A stretch of 64,000 bases of DNA from Microbulbifer hainanensis. Lineage in GTDB: Bacteria > Pseudomonadota > Gammaproteobacteria > Pseudomonadales > Cellvibrionaceae. Shown here piece by piece: positions 41,365 to 51,312 of the stretch. Both the position numbers and the translations under genes were made by a program. The notes beneath the pieces are model-generated. The model had not been told where the DNA came from. It ran no database searches and saw only the letters and a program-made list of their open reading frames with translations. The stretch's first letter is position 1; each line of letters begins with the position of its first letter. The stretch lies in the NCBI RefSeq assembly GCF_014904735.1, contig NZ_JACZCR010000024.1, positions 1 to 64,000 on the forward strand. Direction: 5' to 3'.

Positions 41365-42069
41365 ATGAATAAGATCGCTGCCATCCTGACGGCCGGGGCT
41401 TTGACCCTGGGTGTATCCACTGCAACAAATGCGGCTGAGGGCGGTGTTTCCGCCAGCGCCAACCTCGGTGTAGTCACCGACTACAAGTTCCGCGGTATTT
41501 CCCAGACCGACGGCAGCCCGGCCGTGCAGGGCGGTGTCGACCTGGATTTCGGCAACGGCTTTTACCTGGGCACCTGGGCTTCCCAAGTGGACTTTGGTTA
41601 CGACGGTACTGACTACGAAACCGACGTCTACGGCGGTTACGGCGGCCAGTTGAATGATAGCGTCAGCTATGACGTTGGTTACATCTACTACGGCTATCCG
41701 GGTGGCGAAGACGAGGACTACCAGGAAGTCTACGGCAGCCTGAGCTTTTCCGACCTGACCCTGGGCCTGGCCTATTCCGATGACTACTGGGCCGGCACCG
41801 GGGCCTTCTACTACCCCTACGCCGAATACAGCTTTGCGCTGCCTTCCGACATCAGCCTCGATTTCCACGTCGGCGCCAACATGCTGGACGAAGTGGGTTT
41901 CCTCGACGGTTCCGACTCCTACATCGACTACTCGGTCTCCGTCGGCAAGGACTTCGGCGGACTGTCGCTGAGCGCGTCGCTGGTGGGTACCGATATCAGC
42001 GACAAGGAATGTTTCAACCTGGACTGGTGTGAACCGTCAGTACTCGCTGGCGCCACTTATACCTGGTAA
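41365..42069 (+). CDS. TorF-family putative porin (TIGR02001 type)
   Basis: A 234-residue exported beta-barrel protein. The signal peptide [20 protein letters not shown] is cleaved before [10 protein letters not shown]. The family opening [20 protein letters not shown] is present, followed by amphipathic strands rich in tyrosine and glycine and a terminal ATYTW with an aromatic end. Members lie upstream of glnK-amtB in many proteobacteria, as here, and probably let small nitrogen compounds cross the outer membrane. The ATG at 41365 is used; a GTG at 41353 with AGGAG 7 bases upstream is an alternative that adds four residues. It is the first gene of the cluster. Confidence 0.85.
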   Translation: MNKIAAILTAGALTLGVSTATNAAEGGVSASANLGVVTDYKFRGISQTDGSPAVQGGVDLDFGNGFYLGTWASQVDFGYDGTDYETDVYGGYGGQLNDSVSYDVGYIYYGYPGGEDEDYQEVYGSLSFSDLTLGLAYSDDYWAGTGAFYYPYAEYSFALPSDISLDFHVGANMLDEVGFLDGSDSYIDYSVSVGKDFGGLSLSASLVGTDISDKECFNLDWCEPSVLAGATYTW

Positions 42070-42121
42070 CGCGGGCGCCCTGCTCTGCGGAGCAGGGCAA
42101 CATTACTATGGGGGAGCACAA

Positions 42122-42460
42122 ATGAAACTGGTCACCGCAATTATCAAACCTTTCAAGCTCGACGCGGTGCGCGACGCGCTGGCCGAGGCCGGTGTCAACG
42201 GGATTACCGTCAGTGAAGTGAAGGGATTCGGCCGGCAGAAAGGGCATACCGAACTGTATCGGGGCGCCGAGTATGTAGTGGATTTTCTGCCCAAAACCAT
42301 GCTGCAGATCGCAGTGGAAGACGGCCTGCTGGACGCCGTGTTGGAAGCCGTTGGAACCGGCGCGCACAGCGGCAAGATCGGCGACGGAAAAATTTTCGTT
42401 TCCGACCTGGAGCAGGTGGTGCGCATTCGTACCGGTGAAACCGGAGCAGACGCTATTTAA
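42122..42460 (+). CDS. glnK: PII nitrogen regulatory protein (first copy)
   Basis: A 112-residue PII signal protein. Residues [20 protein letters not shown] form the T-loop with Y51, the uridylylation site. The B-loop segment [15 protein letters not shown] binds ATP or ADP. It senses 2-oxoglutarate and the ATP/ADP ratio, and in the unmodified form plugs AmtB. GGGGGAG lies 6 bases before the ATG. It sits between the porin and amtB genes. Together with a second copy at 43949 it brackets amtB. Confidence 0.95.
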   Translation: MKLVTAIIKPFKLDAVRDALAEAGVNGITVSEVKGFGRQKGHTELYRGAEYVVDFLPKTMLQIAVEDGLLDAVLEAVGTGAHSGKIGDGKIFVSDLEQVVRIRTGETGADAI

Positions 42461-42540
42461 CCGGCGGGTTATCGCGCAGCGTTACATTCGCCATAAAACA
42501 TAAAGACTCTCAAAACTCTCGGGATTGAACGGAGCGAAAA

Positions 42541-43800
42541 ATGGAAAATCAAATTTTTCAATTGCAGTACGCAATTGATACGTTTTATTTCCTTACCATG
42601 GGTGCCCTGGTCATGTGGATGGCTGCGGGCTTCGCCATGCTGGAAGCCGGTCTGGTGCGTTCGAAGAACACCACCGAAATTCTCACCAAAAACGTCGCGC
42701 TCTACGCGATTGCCTGCATCATGTACCTGGTGTGCGGCTACGCGATCATGTACGACGGCGGCTTCCTGCTGAAAGGCATCGAAGCTTTTGATCTGGAAGG
42801 CGTGCTCGCAAGCTCTGCGGAAAACGGTTTCGACGGTGATTCCGTCTACTCCGCTGCGTCCGACTTCTTCTTCCAGGTGGTCTTCGTGGCGACTGCCATG
42901 TCCATTGTTTCCGGTGCCGTGGCCGAGCGCATGAAGCTGTGGAGCTTCCTGGTGTTCGCCGTGGTAATGACCGGTGTCATCTATCCGTTCGAGGGTTCCT
43001 GGACCTGGGGTGGCAACGCCGTATTTGGCATGTACAACCTGGGCGACCTGGGCTTCTCCGACTTTGCCGGTTCCGGCATCGTGCACATGGCGGGTGCCGC
43101 CGCGGCTCTGGCCGGCGTACTGCTGCTGGGCGCGCGCAAAGGCAAATACGGCCCGAACGGCGAAGTCTACGCCATCCCCGGTGCCAACCTGCCGCTGGCA
43201 ACCCTGGGTACCTTCATCCTGTGGATGGGCTGGTTCGGTTTCAACGGCGGTTCCGTACTGAAATTGGGCGATGCCGCCAACGCGCACTCCGTGGCCATGG
43301 TATTCCTGAACACCAACACCGCGGCTGCCGGTGGTGCCGTCGCCGCACTGATTACCGCGCGCGTCCTGTTCGGCAAGGCCGACCTGACCATGCTGCTGAA
43401 CGGCGCCCTGGCCGGCCTGGTGGCCATCACTGCAGAGCCGTCCACCCCGACCCCGCTGCAGGCCACCCTGTTCGGCGCCATCGGCGGTGTACTGGTAGTC
43501 GTGTCTATCGTTGCGCTGGATAAACTGAAGATCGACGACCCGGTGGGCGCCATCTCCGTACACGGTGTGGTTGGTCTGCTCGGCCTGCTGCTGGTACCGG
43601 TTACCAACGACGGCGCCAGCTTCACTGGCCAGCTGGCCGGTGCTGCCACCATCTTCGTCTGGGTATTCGCCACTTCCTTCGCCGTATGGTTCCTGCTGAA
43701 GGCCATCACCGGTATTCGCGTCAGCGAAGAGGAAGAACAAGAAGGTGTTGACTTGGTCGAATGTGGAATGGAAGCTTACCCGGAATTCATGGGCAAATAA
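42541..43800 (+). CDS. amtB: Ammonium transporter AmtB
   Basis: A 419-residue trimeric inner-membrane ammonium channel with about eleven transmembrane helices. The twin histidines of the pore are H182 (GSGIVHMAGAAAAL) and H341 (AISVHGVVGLLG). D174 in SDFAGSG corresponds to the conserved aspartate at the substrate site. It begins directly with the first helix and shows no long signal peptide, unlike E. coli AmtB. The C-terminal tail (RVSEEEEQEGVDLVECGMEA) is the part that interacts with PII proteins. It is flanked by two glnK-type genes, 80 bases upstream and 148 bases downstream. Confidence 0.95.
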   Translation: MENQIFQLQYAIDTFYFLTMGALVMWMAAGFAMLEAGLVRSKNTTEILTKNVALYAIACIMYLVCGYAIMYDGGFLLKGIEAFDLEGVLASSAENGFDGDSVYSAASDFFFQVVFVATAMSIVSGAVAERMKLWSFLVFAVVMTGVIYPFEGSWTWGGNAVFGMYNLGDLGFSDFAGSGIVHMAGAAAALAGVLLLGARKGKYGPNGEVYAIPGANLPLATLGTFILWMGWFGFNGGSVLKLGDAANAHSVAMVFLNTNTAAAGGAVAALITARVLFGKADLTMLLNGALAGLVAITAEPSTPTPLQATLFGAIGGVLVVVSIVALDKLKIDDPVGAISVHGVVGLLGLLLVPVTNDGASFTGQLAGAATIFVWVFATSFAVWFLLKAITGIRVSEEEEQEGVDLVECGMEAYPEFMGK

Positions 43801-43843
43801 GGCCCTGAACGGTCGCCGCTCCGCCCGAGTGTGGCTGCGGTGA

Positions 43844-44287
<444 letters not shown>

Positions 44288-44337
44288 GCCGGAGCGACAC
44301 GAATTCGCCCGCTTGGTGGAGAAAACCGCCAATACCA

Positions 44338-44362
44338 AAAAAGCCCCTCGCGGGGCTTTTTT
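44338..44362 (+). terminator. Terminator of the glnK-amtB-glnK cluster
   Basis: AAGCCCC (44341-44347) pairs with GGGGCTT (44352-44358) around TCGC, followed by T6 and preceded by an A-run. Confidence 0.92.
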
Positions 44363-44693
44363 CGTGTCTGTGGGGGTGAAAATTAACGCTGACCCTTTTA
44401 TCCCGTCGTTACGTTGGCAGGATTCCCGCACAAAAATCTGTCGCGAAAAATTGCATAACCAAGAGCAATAAATCTGCTTTATTTCCGTAACAAAAACTCT
44501 ACCTGTCAGAGGGGGTAAAGCTGGCGGGCCCATCGCTGAGTGCCTATATATTAATCGCCGCGAATTGCACAGGCGCCCGCCCTAGGCGACTCGCCGGCGG
44601 TCAATCAGCTTCTTCAATCTTGTTAATGCCAGGACAAGGCCGGCACAGGGGTACTCCCTCTGTAACAGGAGTAGCAGTTACAGGGTCTCAGCT
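44363..44693. other. 331-base spacer before sutA with a leader hairpin
   Basis: No gene is visible. CTGTAAC (44660-44666) pairs with GTTACAG (44677-44683), with AGGAG in the 10-base loop. The stem ends 10 bases before the sutA start and overlaps the likely ribosome binding site AGGGT, so it could gate translation. CTATATATTAATC at 44544-44556 is AT-rich and may belong to a promoter, but no good -35 element was found. Confidence 0.4.
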
Positions 44694-44918
44694 ATGAAAG
44701 ATGGTTACGATGAACAGGCCAACAATTCTCGCAGCAAAGACACCGAGGATTTTGCCGAGGAACGCAGTATCACCTCCCGCCAGCGAGCCAGAAGTCAACT
44801 GAGCTCTGATGTCGAGGAGTTTCTCTCCCGCGGAGGCGCCATCAGTGAAATCGATCCCGAAGTCACCGCCGACCCGCCGCGCAAACCCCAACCCAAATAC
44901 GGCAGTCGACCGATCTGA
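44694..44918 (+). CDS. SutA-like RNA-polymerase-binding transcription regulator
   Basis: A 74-residue acidic small protein. The C-terminal half (QLSSDVEEFLSRGGAISEID, then ADPPRKPQPKYGSRPI) matches the ending of Pseudomonas SutA. SutA is a disordered protein that binds RNA polymerase and adjusts transcription during slow growth. The acidic N-terminal tail is shorter than in Pseudomonas (total 74 against about 105 residues). It stands alone after a long leader with a hairpin over the ribosome binding site, which suggests post-transcriptional control. The assignment rests on the C-terminal pattern only. Confidence 0.7.
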   Translation: MKDGYDEQANNSRSKDTEDFAEERSITSRQRARSQLSSDVEEFLSRGGAISEIDPEVTADPPRKPQPKYGSRPI

Positions 44919-44961
44919 TCCGCAACCCGGCCAAGGGGCCGTATAGCGAAGACTGCCGCGC

Positions 44962-45573
44962 TCAGTAAAGCCAGCCCTTTTGGCGGGCGATGCGCGCGGC
45001 GTCGATGCGGTTGTGCGCGCCCAGTTTGCTGATCGCCTCGGACAGGTAATTGCGCACCGTACCTTCGCTCAGGCACAGCTGTGCGGCAATCTGTGCGGTA
45101 TTGAGGCCTTCGGCCGCCAGCAGCAGCGCGCGGCGCTCTTTGGCGGTCAGCGGATCGGATTCGGCCAGCGCATCGAGCATCAGTTCCGGATCGATGACCC
45201 GCTTGCCGGCGGCGGCGCGGCGGATGGCATCTGCCAGTTGCTCGCTGGGGGCGTCCTTGAGCAGGAAGGCGTCGACGCCCATGGTCATTGCCCGGCGCAC
45301 ATAGCCGCGCCGGTTAAAGGTGGTGACGATCACCAGCCGGCACGCGGGCCAGCGGCGGCGCACTTGCTCGGCCAGGGCCAATCCACTGGCGCCGGGCATT
45401 TCGATATCACTCACCAACACGTCCACCGGCTGTTGCGCCATTAGCGCCAGCGCCTCTTCGGCACTGGCGACATCGCCCACCACGCGAAAGTCTGCCTCCA
45501 GTTCCAGCAGTGCCTTCAGGGCACCCCGCACCAGGTGCTGGTCCTCGGCGATTAGCAGGTCAAGCGGCTTCAA
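44962..45573 (-). CDS. NarL/LuxR-type response regulator (DesR-like)
   Basis: A 203-residue regulator. The receiver domain has the acidic pocket IAEDQ near residues 8-12 and phospho-acceptor D56 in VLVSDIEMPG. The C-terminal LuxR helix-turn-helix covers about 140-200 (LTAKERRALLLAAEGLNTAQ, then LSEGTVRNYLSEAISKLGAH). The start is a TTG at 45573, with GGAG 7 bases upstream; no ATG is in range. This start lies inside the 3' end of the kinase gene, overlapping by 14 bases, so the pair is translationally coupled. Genes regulated are unknown. Confidence 0.9.
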   Translation of the reverse strand: MKPLDLLIAEDQHLVRGALKALLELEADFRVVGDVASAEEALALMAQQPVDVLVSDIEMPGASGLALAEQVRRRWPACRLVIVTTFNRRGYVRRAMTMGVDAFLLKDAPSEQLADAIRRAAAGKRVIDPELMLDALAESDPLTAKERRALLLAAEGLNTAQIAAQLCLSEGTVRNYLSEAISKLGAHNRIDAARIARQKGWLY

Positions 45574-46654
45574 TGCTGGTCTCCAAAGGCAATTCGATAT
45601 CCAGCTGCATGCCGGCCTCGGTGCGGTAGCGCATTTCGCCGCCGAGGGCCCGCGCCCGCTCGCGTATTCCGCGCAAGCCGTTGCCCTCGACCACATCGGC
45701 TGCGCCACCGTTATCGGCGACCCTGATCTGCAGCCGGTCTGCCAGTTGGCGGCACTCCAGGCTCACCCGGTCGCCATTGCTGTGGCGCTGGATATTGGTG
45801 CAGGCCTCCAGCAGGATCAGCGCGGCAGCGGATTCAATGCGCGGTGCCAGCTCATCGAGCGCCATCGTCATGTCCACGTTAAACCCTTGTTCCTGCAGCC
45901 ACTGGCGAAGGTGCTCCAACTCGGAACGCAGTTCGCGCTGGCGGTAGCCGGCGATGGTCTCCCGCGCCTGGGTCAGGGCGGCGCGTGCCAGCTGTTGTAC
46001 CTCGCTGATCTGGTGTCGGGCCTGTTCCAGACTCATCGGGCTGGTTTCGGCGCGTGCCAGCAGGCGCCCGGCCAGTTCCGACTTGAGTGCGATACTGGAC
46101 AGGTGGTGGCCGATGACGTCGTGCATATCCCGCGCGATCCGCTCGCGTTCGGCGACTTTGGCCAGGTGCTCGATTTCATCGCGATCGTGCGCCTGCTGAC
46201 GTGCCGCCGCGCGTTGTACGCGGTCGAGTATGCCCATGGTACCCACCGCCATGGATACCAGCGCCGCCGGCAGCCAGAAAGCCGGCGACAGCTGCAGCAG
46301 CCAGGATTCGAGGCCAATGACGATAAACAACAGCGCGAGGTGTGTAGTGGCCTGGCGCGTTGGCAGCATGTTGCCGGAGAAGGCGGCAGCGTAGATAAAC
46401 AGCGCTGCGGCACCGGGATTGAAAGGCGCCTCGACGGCGCCTATCGCTGTGATCAGCCAGATATAGGGCGCTGGCCGGCAAGTGCCCAGCGCGCGAAAGT
46501 AGGCCCACAGAAATACGCCCAGGCCGGCCCAGAACATCAGCAGCTCGCCTGACGTCATGGGCGCAAACAGCGGCTGGAAGGCGTAAAAGCCGAGGAAGAT
46601 CAGCCACACCCAGGGCATAAAACGGTGTTGGCCGGGAGGTGACTTGAAATACAT
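45560..46654 (-). CDS. DesK-like sensor histidine kinase
   Basis: A 364-residue membrane kinase. The N-terminal 140 residues contain about five to six hydrophobic segments with no large periplasmic loop, as in DesK-type membrane sensors. The HisKA_3 site is ERIARDMHDVIGHHLSSIAL, with H178 as phospho-acceptor. The HATPase domain follows, with N-box EACTNIQRHS and G-box VADNGGAADVVEGNGLRGIR. In DesK this arrangement senses membrane thickness or envelope state; the signal here is not known. The TPR gene ends 2 bases before it, and it is followed by its response regulator. Confidence 0.9.
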   Translation of the reverse strand: MYFKSPPGQHRFMPWVWLIFLGFYAFQPLFAPMTSGELLMFWAGLGVFLWAYFRALGTCRPAPYIWLITAIGAVEAPFNPGAAALFIYAAAFSGNMLPTRQATTHLALLFIVIGLESWLLQLSPAFWLPAALVSMAVGTMGILDRVQRAAARQQAHDRDEIEHLAKVAERERIARDMHDVIGHHLSSIALKSELAGRLLARAETSPMSLEQARHQISEVQQLARAALTQARETIAGYRQRELRSELEHLRQWLQEQGFNVDMTMALDELAPRIESAAALILLEACTNIQRHSNGDRVSLECRQLADRLQIRVADNGGAADVVEGNGLRGIRERARALGGEMRYRTEAGMQLDIELPLETSIEAA

Positions 46655-46656
46655 GG

Positions 46657-47352
46657 CTATTTCTCGGCCTCGAGGAGGTTGCTGGCCCAGTGGAAATCCG
46701 GTCGCGCGACGAGCGCGTCGCGCCAGAGTTGCCGGGCCTCGTCATCGCGACCCAGCTCCTGCGCCGCGAGTCCCTGCCACACCAGGGCCTCTGCCAGCCC
46801 CCAGTCCGCGGTCGCGCCGCCGCGGCCGTTGCGATAAAGCGTCGCGGCGCGGGCAAAGGCTTTCAGTGCTTTCTGTTTGCTGCCGCCGAAGACGCTGGGG
46901 CGGTGATATAGCGAGATACCCTCTGCCAGCTTGGCCCGAGGGTTGTCCGCGTCGAGCGTCAGGGCGAGGTCAGTCATTTTACGGTTTTTCGGGCCGTAGC
47001 GGACAGCGTTCAGCGGCGCCAGCGCAATCTGGTAACCGTAAATCATCGATAACAGTGCCGCTGCATCGCTGTTGCTTTCCAGTCCGTGCAATTGCTCCAG
47101 TTCCTGCATGGCCTGGTCCAGGGCGGCTCCGGCATCGGCGTGCTGGGTGAGGTGGCGGGCGATGGCCAGGCGGTAGCTGGTATACGCGCGGAGATACGGG
47201 TCAGTGCCCGTGGTGCCAAGGTCTTCCAGCTCGGAGATATCCATCTGGTTGAAGGCCTGCTCCACTGCAGGGGCGGGGGCGGCTGCCATCGTTGTGATGG
47301 GGAGGGCACAGGCGAGGACAACAGAAAACAGTAAGGGTTTGGAATTTTTCAC
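46657..47352 (-). CDS. Exported TPR-like protein of the two-component operon
   Basis: A 231-residue protein with a signal peptide (MKNSKPLLFSVVLACALPITTMAAA) and helical repeats (YLRAYTSYRLAIARHLTQHA, then DWGLAEALVWQGLAAQELGR). The middle KAFARAATLYRNGRGGATADW suggests TPR folding. No catalytic motif is visible. Two bases separate it from the kinase gene, so it is the first gene of a three-gene operon with the DesK/DesR-like pair. It could be a periplasmic accessory to sensing; that is inference. Confidence 0.7.
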   Translation of the reverse strand: MKNSKPLLFSVVLACALPITTMAAAPAPAVEQAFNQMDISELEDLGTTGTDPYLRAYTSYRLAIARHLTQHADAGAALDQAMQELEQLHGLESNSDAAALLSMIYGYQIALAPLNAVRYGPKNRKMTDLALTLDADNPRAKLAEGISLYHRPSVFGGSKQKALKAFARAATLYRNGRGGATADWGLAEALVWQGLAAQELGRDDEARQLWRDALVARPDFHWASNLLEAEK

Positions 47353-47495
47353 AGTATGACTCCTTGTCGGTATGGGCTCTGTTCAGGGGCCCGGGATGCC
47401 TGTGCAGTATTCGGCGTTCCGGGGTCAGAGCCTATGCCCAACTGTCAGGAGTTGGCAGTGACATTTGTCAGCACTTGGCCATCAGTACTCGGCCA

Positions 47496-48404
47496 TCAGG
47501 ATTTGTCGCCCTTGGCCCGGGGGTGGGCACTGTCGTAGACCTTGGCTAGGTGCTGGAAATCCAGGTGAGTGTATATCTGCGTGGTGCTGATGTCGGCGTG
47601 GCCGAGTAGCTCCTGCACTGCGCGCAGGTCGCCGCTGGATTCCAGTAAGTGGCTGGCGAAGGAGTGGCGCAGCATATGCGGGTGCACCCGCTGTTCGGCG
47701 TTGCCGGCGCGGGCCCAGTGTGCCACGCGCGCCTGGATGGCGCGATTGCTCAGGCGCTTGCCCTTCATAGTGGTGAACACTGCGTCGGCCTCCGCGGCCG
47801 GTGCCTGCCGGCGCCAGTCCTGCAGGGCCTGCAGTGCCTGGCTGCCTACAGGCAGCTGGCGGCTCTTGTTGCCCTTACCGGTTACGCGCACTTCCGCCGC
47901 GCGCAGATCCAGATCCGCCCAGTTCAGGGCGCTCAGTTCGGACAGGCGCAGGCCGCTGCTGTAAAAGAGTTCGAGTATGGCGCGGTCGCGCACGGCGAGG
48001 CGCTCATCGCCAGAACTCGCAGTAGTACCGGGGCTCTCCACGAATTCGCCCGCGGCGTCGGCGTCGAGCAGCTTGGGCAGTTTCTTCTCGGCCTTGGGGG
48101 CGCGAATGCCCGCGGCGGGATTCGCTTTCAGCCAGCCCTCGCGCAGGGCAAAGGCGCCCAGGCTGCGTACGGCCGACAACCAGCGCTGCAGGCTCTTTGC
48201 GCCGAGGCCGCCGCGATGCAGTTGCGCCAGCCAGCCGCGCAAGGGCATTTCCCGCAATTCGTCGATAACGACAACGCCTTCGGCCGCAGCCAGTTGCTGC
48301 AGCTTGGTCAGGTCGCGCCGGTAGGCATCGAGGGTATGGGGGGAGAGTTGTTTGACCGCCCGCAGGTGCTGCAGGAACTGGTCGATGGCGGCGTCGAGCT
48401 CCAT
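47496..48404 (-). CDS. xerC: Site-specific tyrosine recombinase XerC
   Basis: A 302-residue tyrosine recombinase that resolves chromosome dimers at dif together with XerD. The N-terminal SAM-like domain begins IDQFLQHLRAVKQLSPHTLD. Catalytic residues are visible: Arg in SSGLRLSELSALNW, Lys in VTGKGNKSRQLPVG, HxLRH in HPHMLRHSFASH, His in LLGHADISTTQIYTH, and the tyrosine nucleophile of that last block. ATG 48404 is used; a GTG two codons upstream (48410) is also possible. Gene order after DUF484 and dapF is the same as in Pseudomonas. Confidence 0.94.
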   Translation of the reverse strand: MELDAAIDQFLQHLRAVKQLSPHTLDAYRRDLTKLQQLAAAEGVVVIDELREMPLRGWLAQLHRGGLGAKSLQRWLSAVRSLGAFALREGWLKANPAAGIRAPKAEKKLPKLLDADAAGEFVESPGTTASSGDERLAVRDRAILELFYSSGLRLSELSALNWADLDLRAAEVRVTGKGNKSRQLPVGSQALQALQDWRRQAPAAEADAVFTTMKGKRLSNRAIQARVAHWARAGNAEQRVHPHMLRHSFASHLLESSGDLRAVQELLGHADISTTQIYTHLDFQHLAKVYDSAHPRAKGDKS

Positions 48405-48443
48405 CTTCACTGTGTGCGCCCTAGACGGCCTTCACCGCCGCGC

Positions 48444-49187
48444 TCACGCGCGTTCCAGCAGGCGCGGCAGCAGGCGCTCGAGCACCTCGCCGATATAGGA
48501 CAAGAACAGGGTGCCGAGACTGGAGCGGTAGTGCTGTGGATCGGCGGCGCCGACAGCGAGAATGCCGAGCTGGTTTGCGAGAGGAACCACGGCGGCAGAA
48601 CCGACCTTTTCCGCTTCCTTGCCGAACAGGTATTCCTTTTCCGCCGGGCGCAGCACGCCGCAGACGGTGCGGCCGTTGCGCAGGATGGCGCCGATGGCGG
48701 ACTCGGCACTGGCGCGGGAACTGGTGCGCACGTCGCCGAGCGCACGGTGTCCGCTAGGCAGCGGGCCGAACAGCGTCAGCGATGTGACCTCTACACCGAA
48801 GGCCTCGCGAAAGCTCTGGTACAGGGCCGCGCTGGCCTCGGCGACAGAGTCCGCTTCCAGCAGCGCCAGGATCAGCTGGCGGCTGTGCAGGAACAGCTGG
48901 TCGTTTTCACGCGCATTGTGCAGCAGCTGGTCGAGACGCTGGCGCATCTCGATATTGCGCTCGCGTAGCAGATTGGTCTGGTGTGTCATCAGCGACACGG
49001 TTTTGCCGTTTTCCCGCGGCAGCTTGATGGTTTCCAGCAGCTCCAGGTGGTCGGCGAAGAAATCCGGATTCTGGATCAGGTAGCGCGCCACCTGCCGCGC
49101 GAGCAGTTTCCTGTTGCGCTGCGATTGCTGGCCTTCAGTGGCGAGGTTGCGTTCTGAGGCCTGGGGAGCGTCGCTGTATTCCGTCAT
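48444..49187 (-). CDS. DUF484 family protein (GAF-like)
   Basis: A 247-residue conserved protein. An N-terminal helical part (VARYLIQNPDFFADHLELLE) is followed by a GAF-like domain from about 100 (LALLEADSVAEASAALYQSF). Family members nearly always lie between dapF and xerC, as here. Their biochemical role is unknown. The spacing is 39 bases to xerC and 20 bases from dapF, so an operon is likely. Confidence 0.9.
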   Translation of the reverse strand: MTEYSDAPQASERNLATEGQQSQRNRKLLARQVARYLIQNPDFFADHLELLETIKLPRENGKTVSLMTHQTNLLRERNIEMRQRLDQLLHNARENDQLFLHSRQLILALLEADSVAEASAALYQSFREAFGVEVTSLTLFGPLPSGHRALGDVRTSSRASAESAIGAILRNGRTVCGVLRPAEKEYLFGKEAEKVGSAAVVPLANQLGILAVGAADPQHYRSSLGTLFLSYIGEVLERLLPRLLERA

Positions 49188-49207
49188 GATCTGGTTCGGT
49201 TTGATGA

Positions 49208-50038
49208 TTAGAGGACAATCTGCCCTTGGTACACGATGGTGGCGGGCCCGGTCATGGTAACCGGCTGCCCCGGTCCGCTCCAGTGGATTGTCAGGGTTCC
49301 GCCGGGCAGGTGTAACTGCACCTCTTCATCCAGCAGGTCGCGCAGGCGCGCGGCGACCATCGCCGCACAGGCGCCAGTGCCGCAGGCGCGGGTCTCGCCG
49401 ACACCGCGCTCGAATACCCGCAGTCGCGCCTCGCTGCGCGACTGGACTTGCAGAAAGCCGACGTTGACTCGCTGTGGAAAGCGCTCGTGCTGCTCGATGC
49501 GCGGTCCCAGGGTTGCGACCGGCGCGCTGTCGACATCCTCCACCAGCAGCACCGCATGCGGATTGCCCATGGACACGGCGCCGATGGTGAACACCTCGCC
49601 GTCCACGTCGAGCGGATAAGTTTCCGCGTGGCGGTCGGCAGTAAACGGAATCCGCTCCGGCTCCAGAATCGGTGCGCCCATGTCGACGCCGACCTCGTCG
49701 TTCTCGAGCAGGTTCAGCTGCAGCAGGCCGCCGCTGGTTTCCACCAGCAATTGCGGTTTCGCGGTCAGGCGTCTTTCGCGCACGAAGCGGGCGAAACAGC
49801 GGGCGCCGTTACCGCAGTTTTCTACCTCGCCGCCATCGGCATTGAAGATGCGGTAGCGGAAGTCGGCTTCCGGCGTGCGCGGGGATTCCACCAGCAGCAC
49901 CTGGTCACAGCCGACGCCCAGGTGGCGGTCGGCCAGGGCGCGAATTTTTTCCGGCGACAACTTGATGCGCTGGCTGATGCCATCGAGCATCACGAAGTCG
50001 TTGCCGAGGCCGTGCATTTTGGTGAATTTGAGGCGCAT
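49208..50038 (-). CDS. dapF: Diaminopimelate epimerase
   Basis: A 276-residue cofactor-independent epimerase that converts LL- to meso-diaminopimelate for lysine and cell-wall synthesis. The two catalytic cysteines are C75 in ENCGNGARC and C219 in RACGTGACA. The length and both conserved blocks are normal, as is the start [16 protein letters not shown]. It follows lysA after 14 bases. Confidence 0.97.
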   Translation of the reverse strand: MRLKFTKMHGLGNDFVMLDGISQRIKLSPEKIRALADRHLGVGCDQVLLVESPRTPEADFRYRIFNADGGEVENCGNGARCFARFVRERRLTAKPQLLVETSGGLLQLNLLENDEVGVDMGAPILEPERIPFTADRHAETYPLDVDGEVFTIGAVSMGNPHAVLLVEDVDSAPVATLGPRIEQHERFPQRVNVGFLQVQSRSEARLRVFERGVGETRACGTGACAAMVAARLRDLLDEEVQLHLPGGTLTIHWSGPGQPVTMTGPATIVYQGQIVL

Positions 50039-50052
50039 TCCGTTTCTCAGTA

Positions 50053-51312
50053 TTAGTCCGTTGCGGGTTCCGGTACCGTGCTTTCGCCGCGCACCAGGTC
50101 GGCGAAGTTCTCGCGCGCGCGCACCAGGTAGGTCCTGTTTCCGTCGACCAGCACTTCGGCGGCGCGCGCACGGGAATTGTAATTCGAGCTCATGGTAAAA
50201 CCGTAGGCTCCGGCGGACAGCATCGCGAGCAGCTGTTCCGGCTGCAAGGCCAGCTCGCGGCGCTTGCCGAGAAAATCGCCGGTTTCACACACCGGCCCGA
50301 CGATATCCCAGCTCTCCACCTCGCCGTTGTTCGGGGTGACTGGGACTATGTCCTGCCAGGCCTGGTACAGGGCGGGGCGCAGGTTGTCGTTCATGGCCGC
50401 GTCGACGATGGCGAAGTTGTGGTCTTCGGTGCGCTTGAGGAATTCCACCTGCGTCAGCAGCAGGCCGCCGTTGGCGGCGATGGAGCGGCCGGGTTCCAGC
50501 ACCAGTGCCAGCTGCCGGTCGCCGAGGCGTTCTTTCACTGCGCCCAGGTAGTCGCTCACCGGCGGTGGCTCTTCGCCCCGGTAGCGCACGCCGAGGCCTC
50601 CGCCCAGGTCCATGTGCTTCAGCTGGATACCTTCTTCACTGAGCTGGTCGATCAGAATCAGCAGCCGATCGAGCGCGTCGAGAAACGGTGCCAGTTCGGT
50701 GAGCTGGGAGCCGATATGGCAGTCTACGCCGACCACTTCCAGATGGTTCGACAGTGCCGCTTCGCGGTAGATATCGATGGCGCTGTCGATGGCGATACCG
50801 AATTTGTTTTCTTTCAGCCCGGTAGAAATGTACGGGTGGGTCTTGGCATCCACGTCGGGATTGACGCGCAGCGACACCGGTGCGCGCACGCCCATGTCGG
50901 CGGCGACCGCCTCGAGGCGCTGCAACTCGGCTGGTGATTCCGCATTGAAACAGTGCACGCCGACTTCCAGTGCGCGACGCATTTCCTGCGCAGTTTTGCC
51001 GACACCGGAGAAGACCACGCGCGCCGGGTCGCCACCGGCCAGCAGCACGCGTTCCAGCTCGCCGCCGGACACGATATCGAAACCTGCGCCCTGTTGTGCC
51101 AGCAGGGACAGAATGCCGAGATTGCTGTTGGCCTTGACCGCGTAGCAGATCAGCCCCGGGTGATCGCCGAGGGCGTCCGCGTAGGCGCGGTACTGGGCTT
51201 CGAAATGGGCGCGGCTGTAGACATAGGTGGGGGTGCCGAACCGTTCTGCGATCTGCTCGAGGGGCACTTCTTCGGCCCAGAGACTGCCGTCGCGATAATT
51301 GAAATCACTCAT
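50053..51312 (-). CDS. lysA: Diaminopimelate decarboxylase
   Basis: A 419-residue PLP enzyme of fold type III that makes L-lysine from meso-diaminopimelate. K60 in [10 protein letters not shown] binds PLP. HIGSQL and the C-terminal [11 protein letters not shown] block, with the cysteine of the active site, are intact. Its start codon overlaps the end of lptM by ATGA. It lies directly before dapF, which supplies the substrate. Confidence 0.97.
   Translation of the reverse strand: MSDFNYRDGSLWAEEVPLEQIAERFGTPTYVYSRAHFEAQYRAYADALGDHPGLICYAVKANSNLGILSLLAQQGAGFDIVSGGELERVLLAGGDPARVVFSGVGKTAQEMRRALEVGVHCFNAESPAELQRLEAVAADMGVRAPVSLRVNPDVDAKTHPYISTGLKENKFGIAIDSAIDIYREAALSNHLEVVGVDCHIGSQLTELAPFLDALDRLLILIDQLSEEGIQLKHMDLGGGLGVRYRGEEPPPVSDYLGAVKERLGDRQLALVLEPGRSIAANGGLLLTQVEFLKRTEDHNFAIVDAAMNDNLRPALYQAWQDIVPVTPNNGEVESWDIVGPVCETGDFLGKRRELALQPEQLLAMLSAGAYGFTMSSNYNSRARAAEVLVDGNRTYLVRARENFADLVRGESTVPEPATD

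Noticed and set aside
47375-47499. GGCTCTG/CAGAGCC inverted pair and GGCCATCAG direct repeat after xerC as a dif-like site
   Set aside because: Neither resembles the 28-bp dif core, and the repeats are short. There is no basis for a recombination site.
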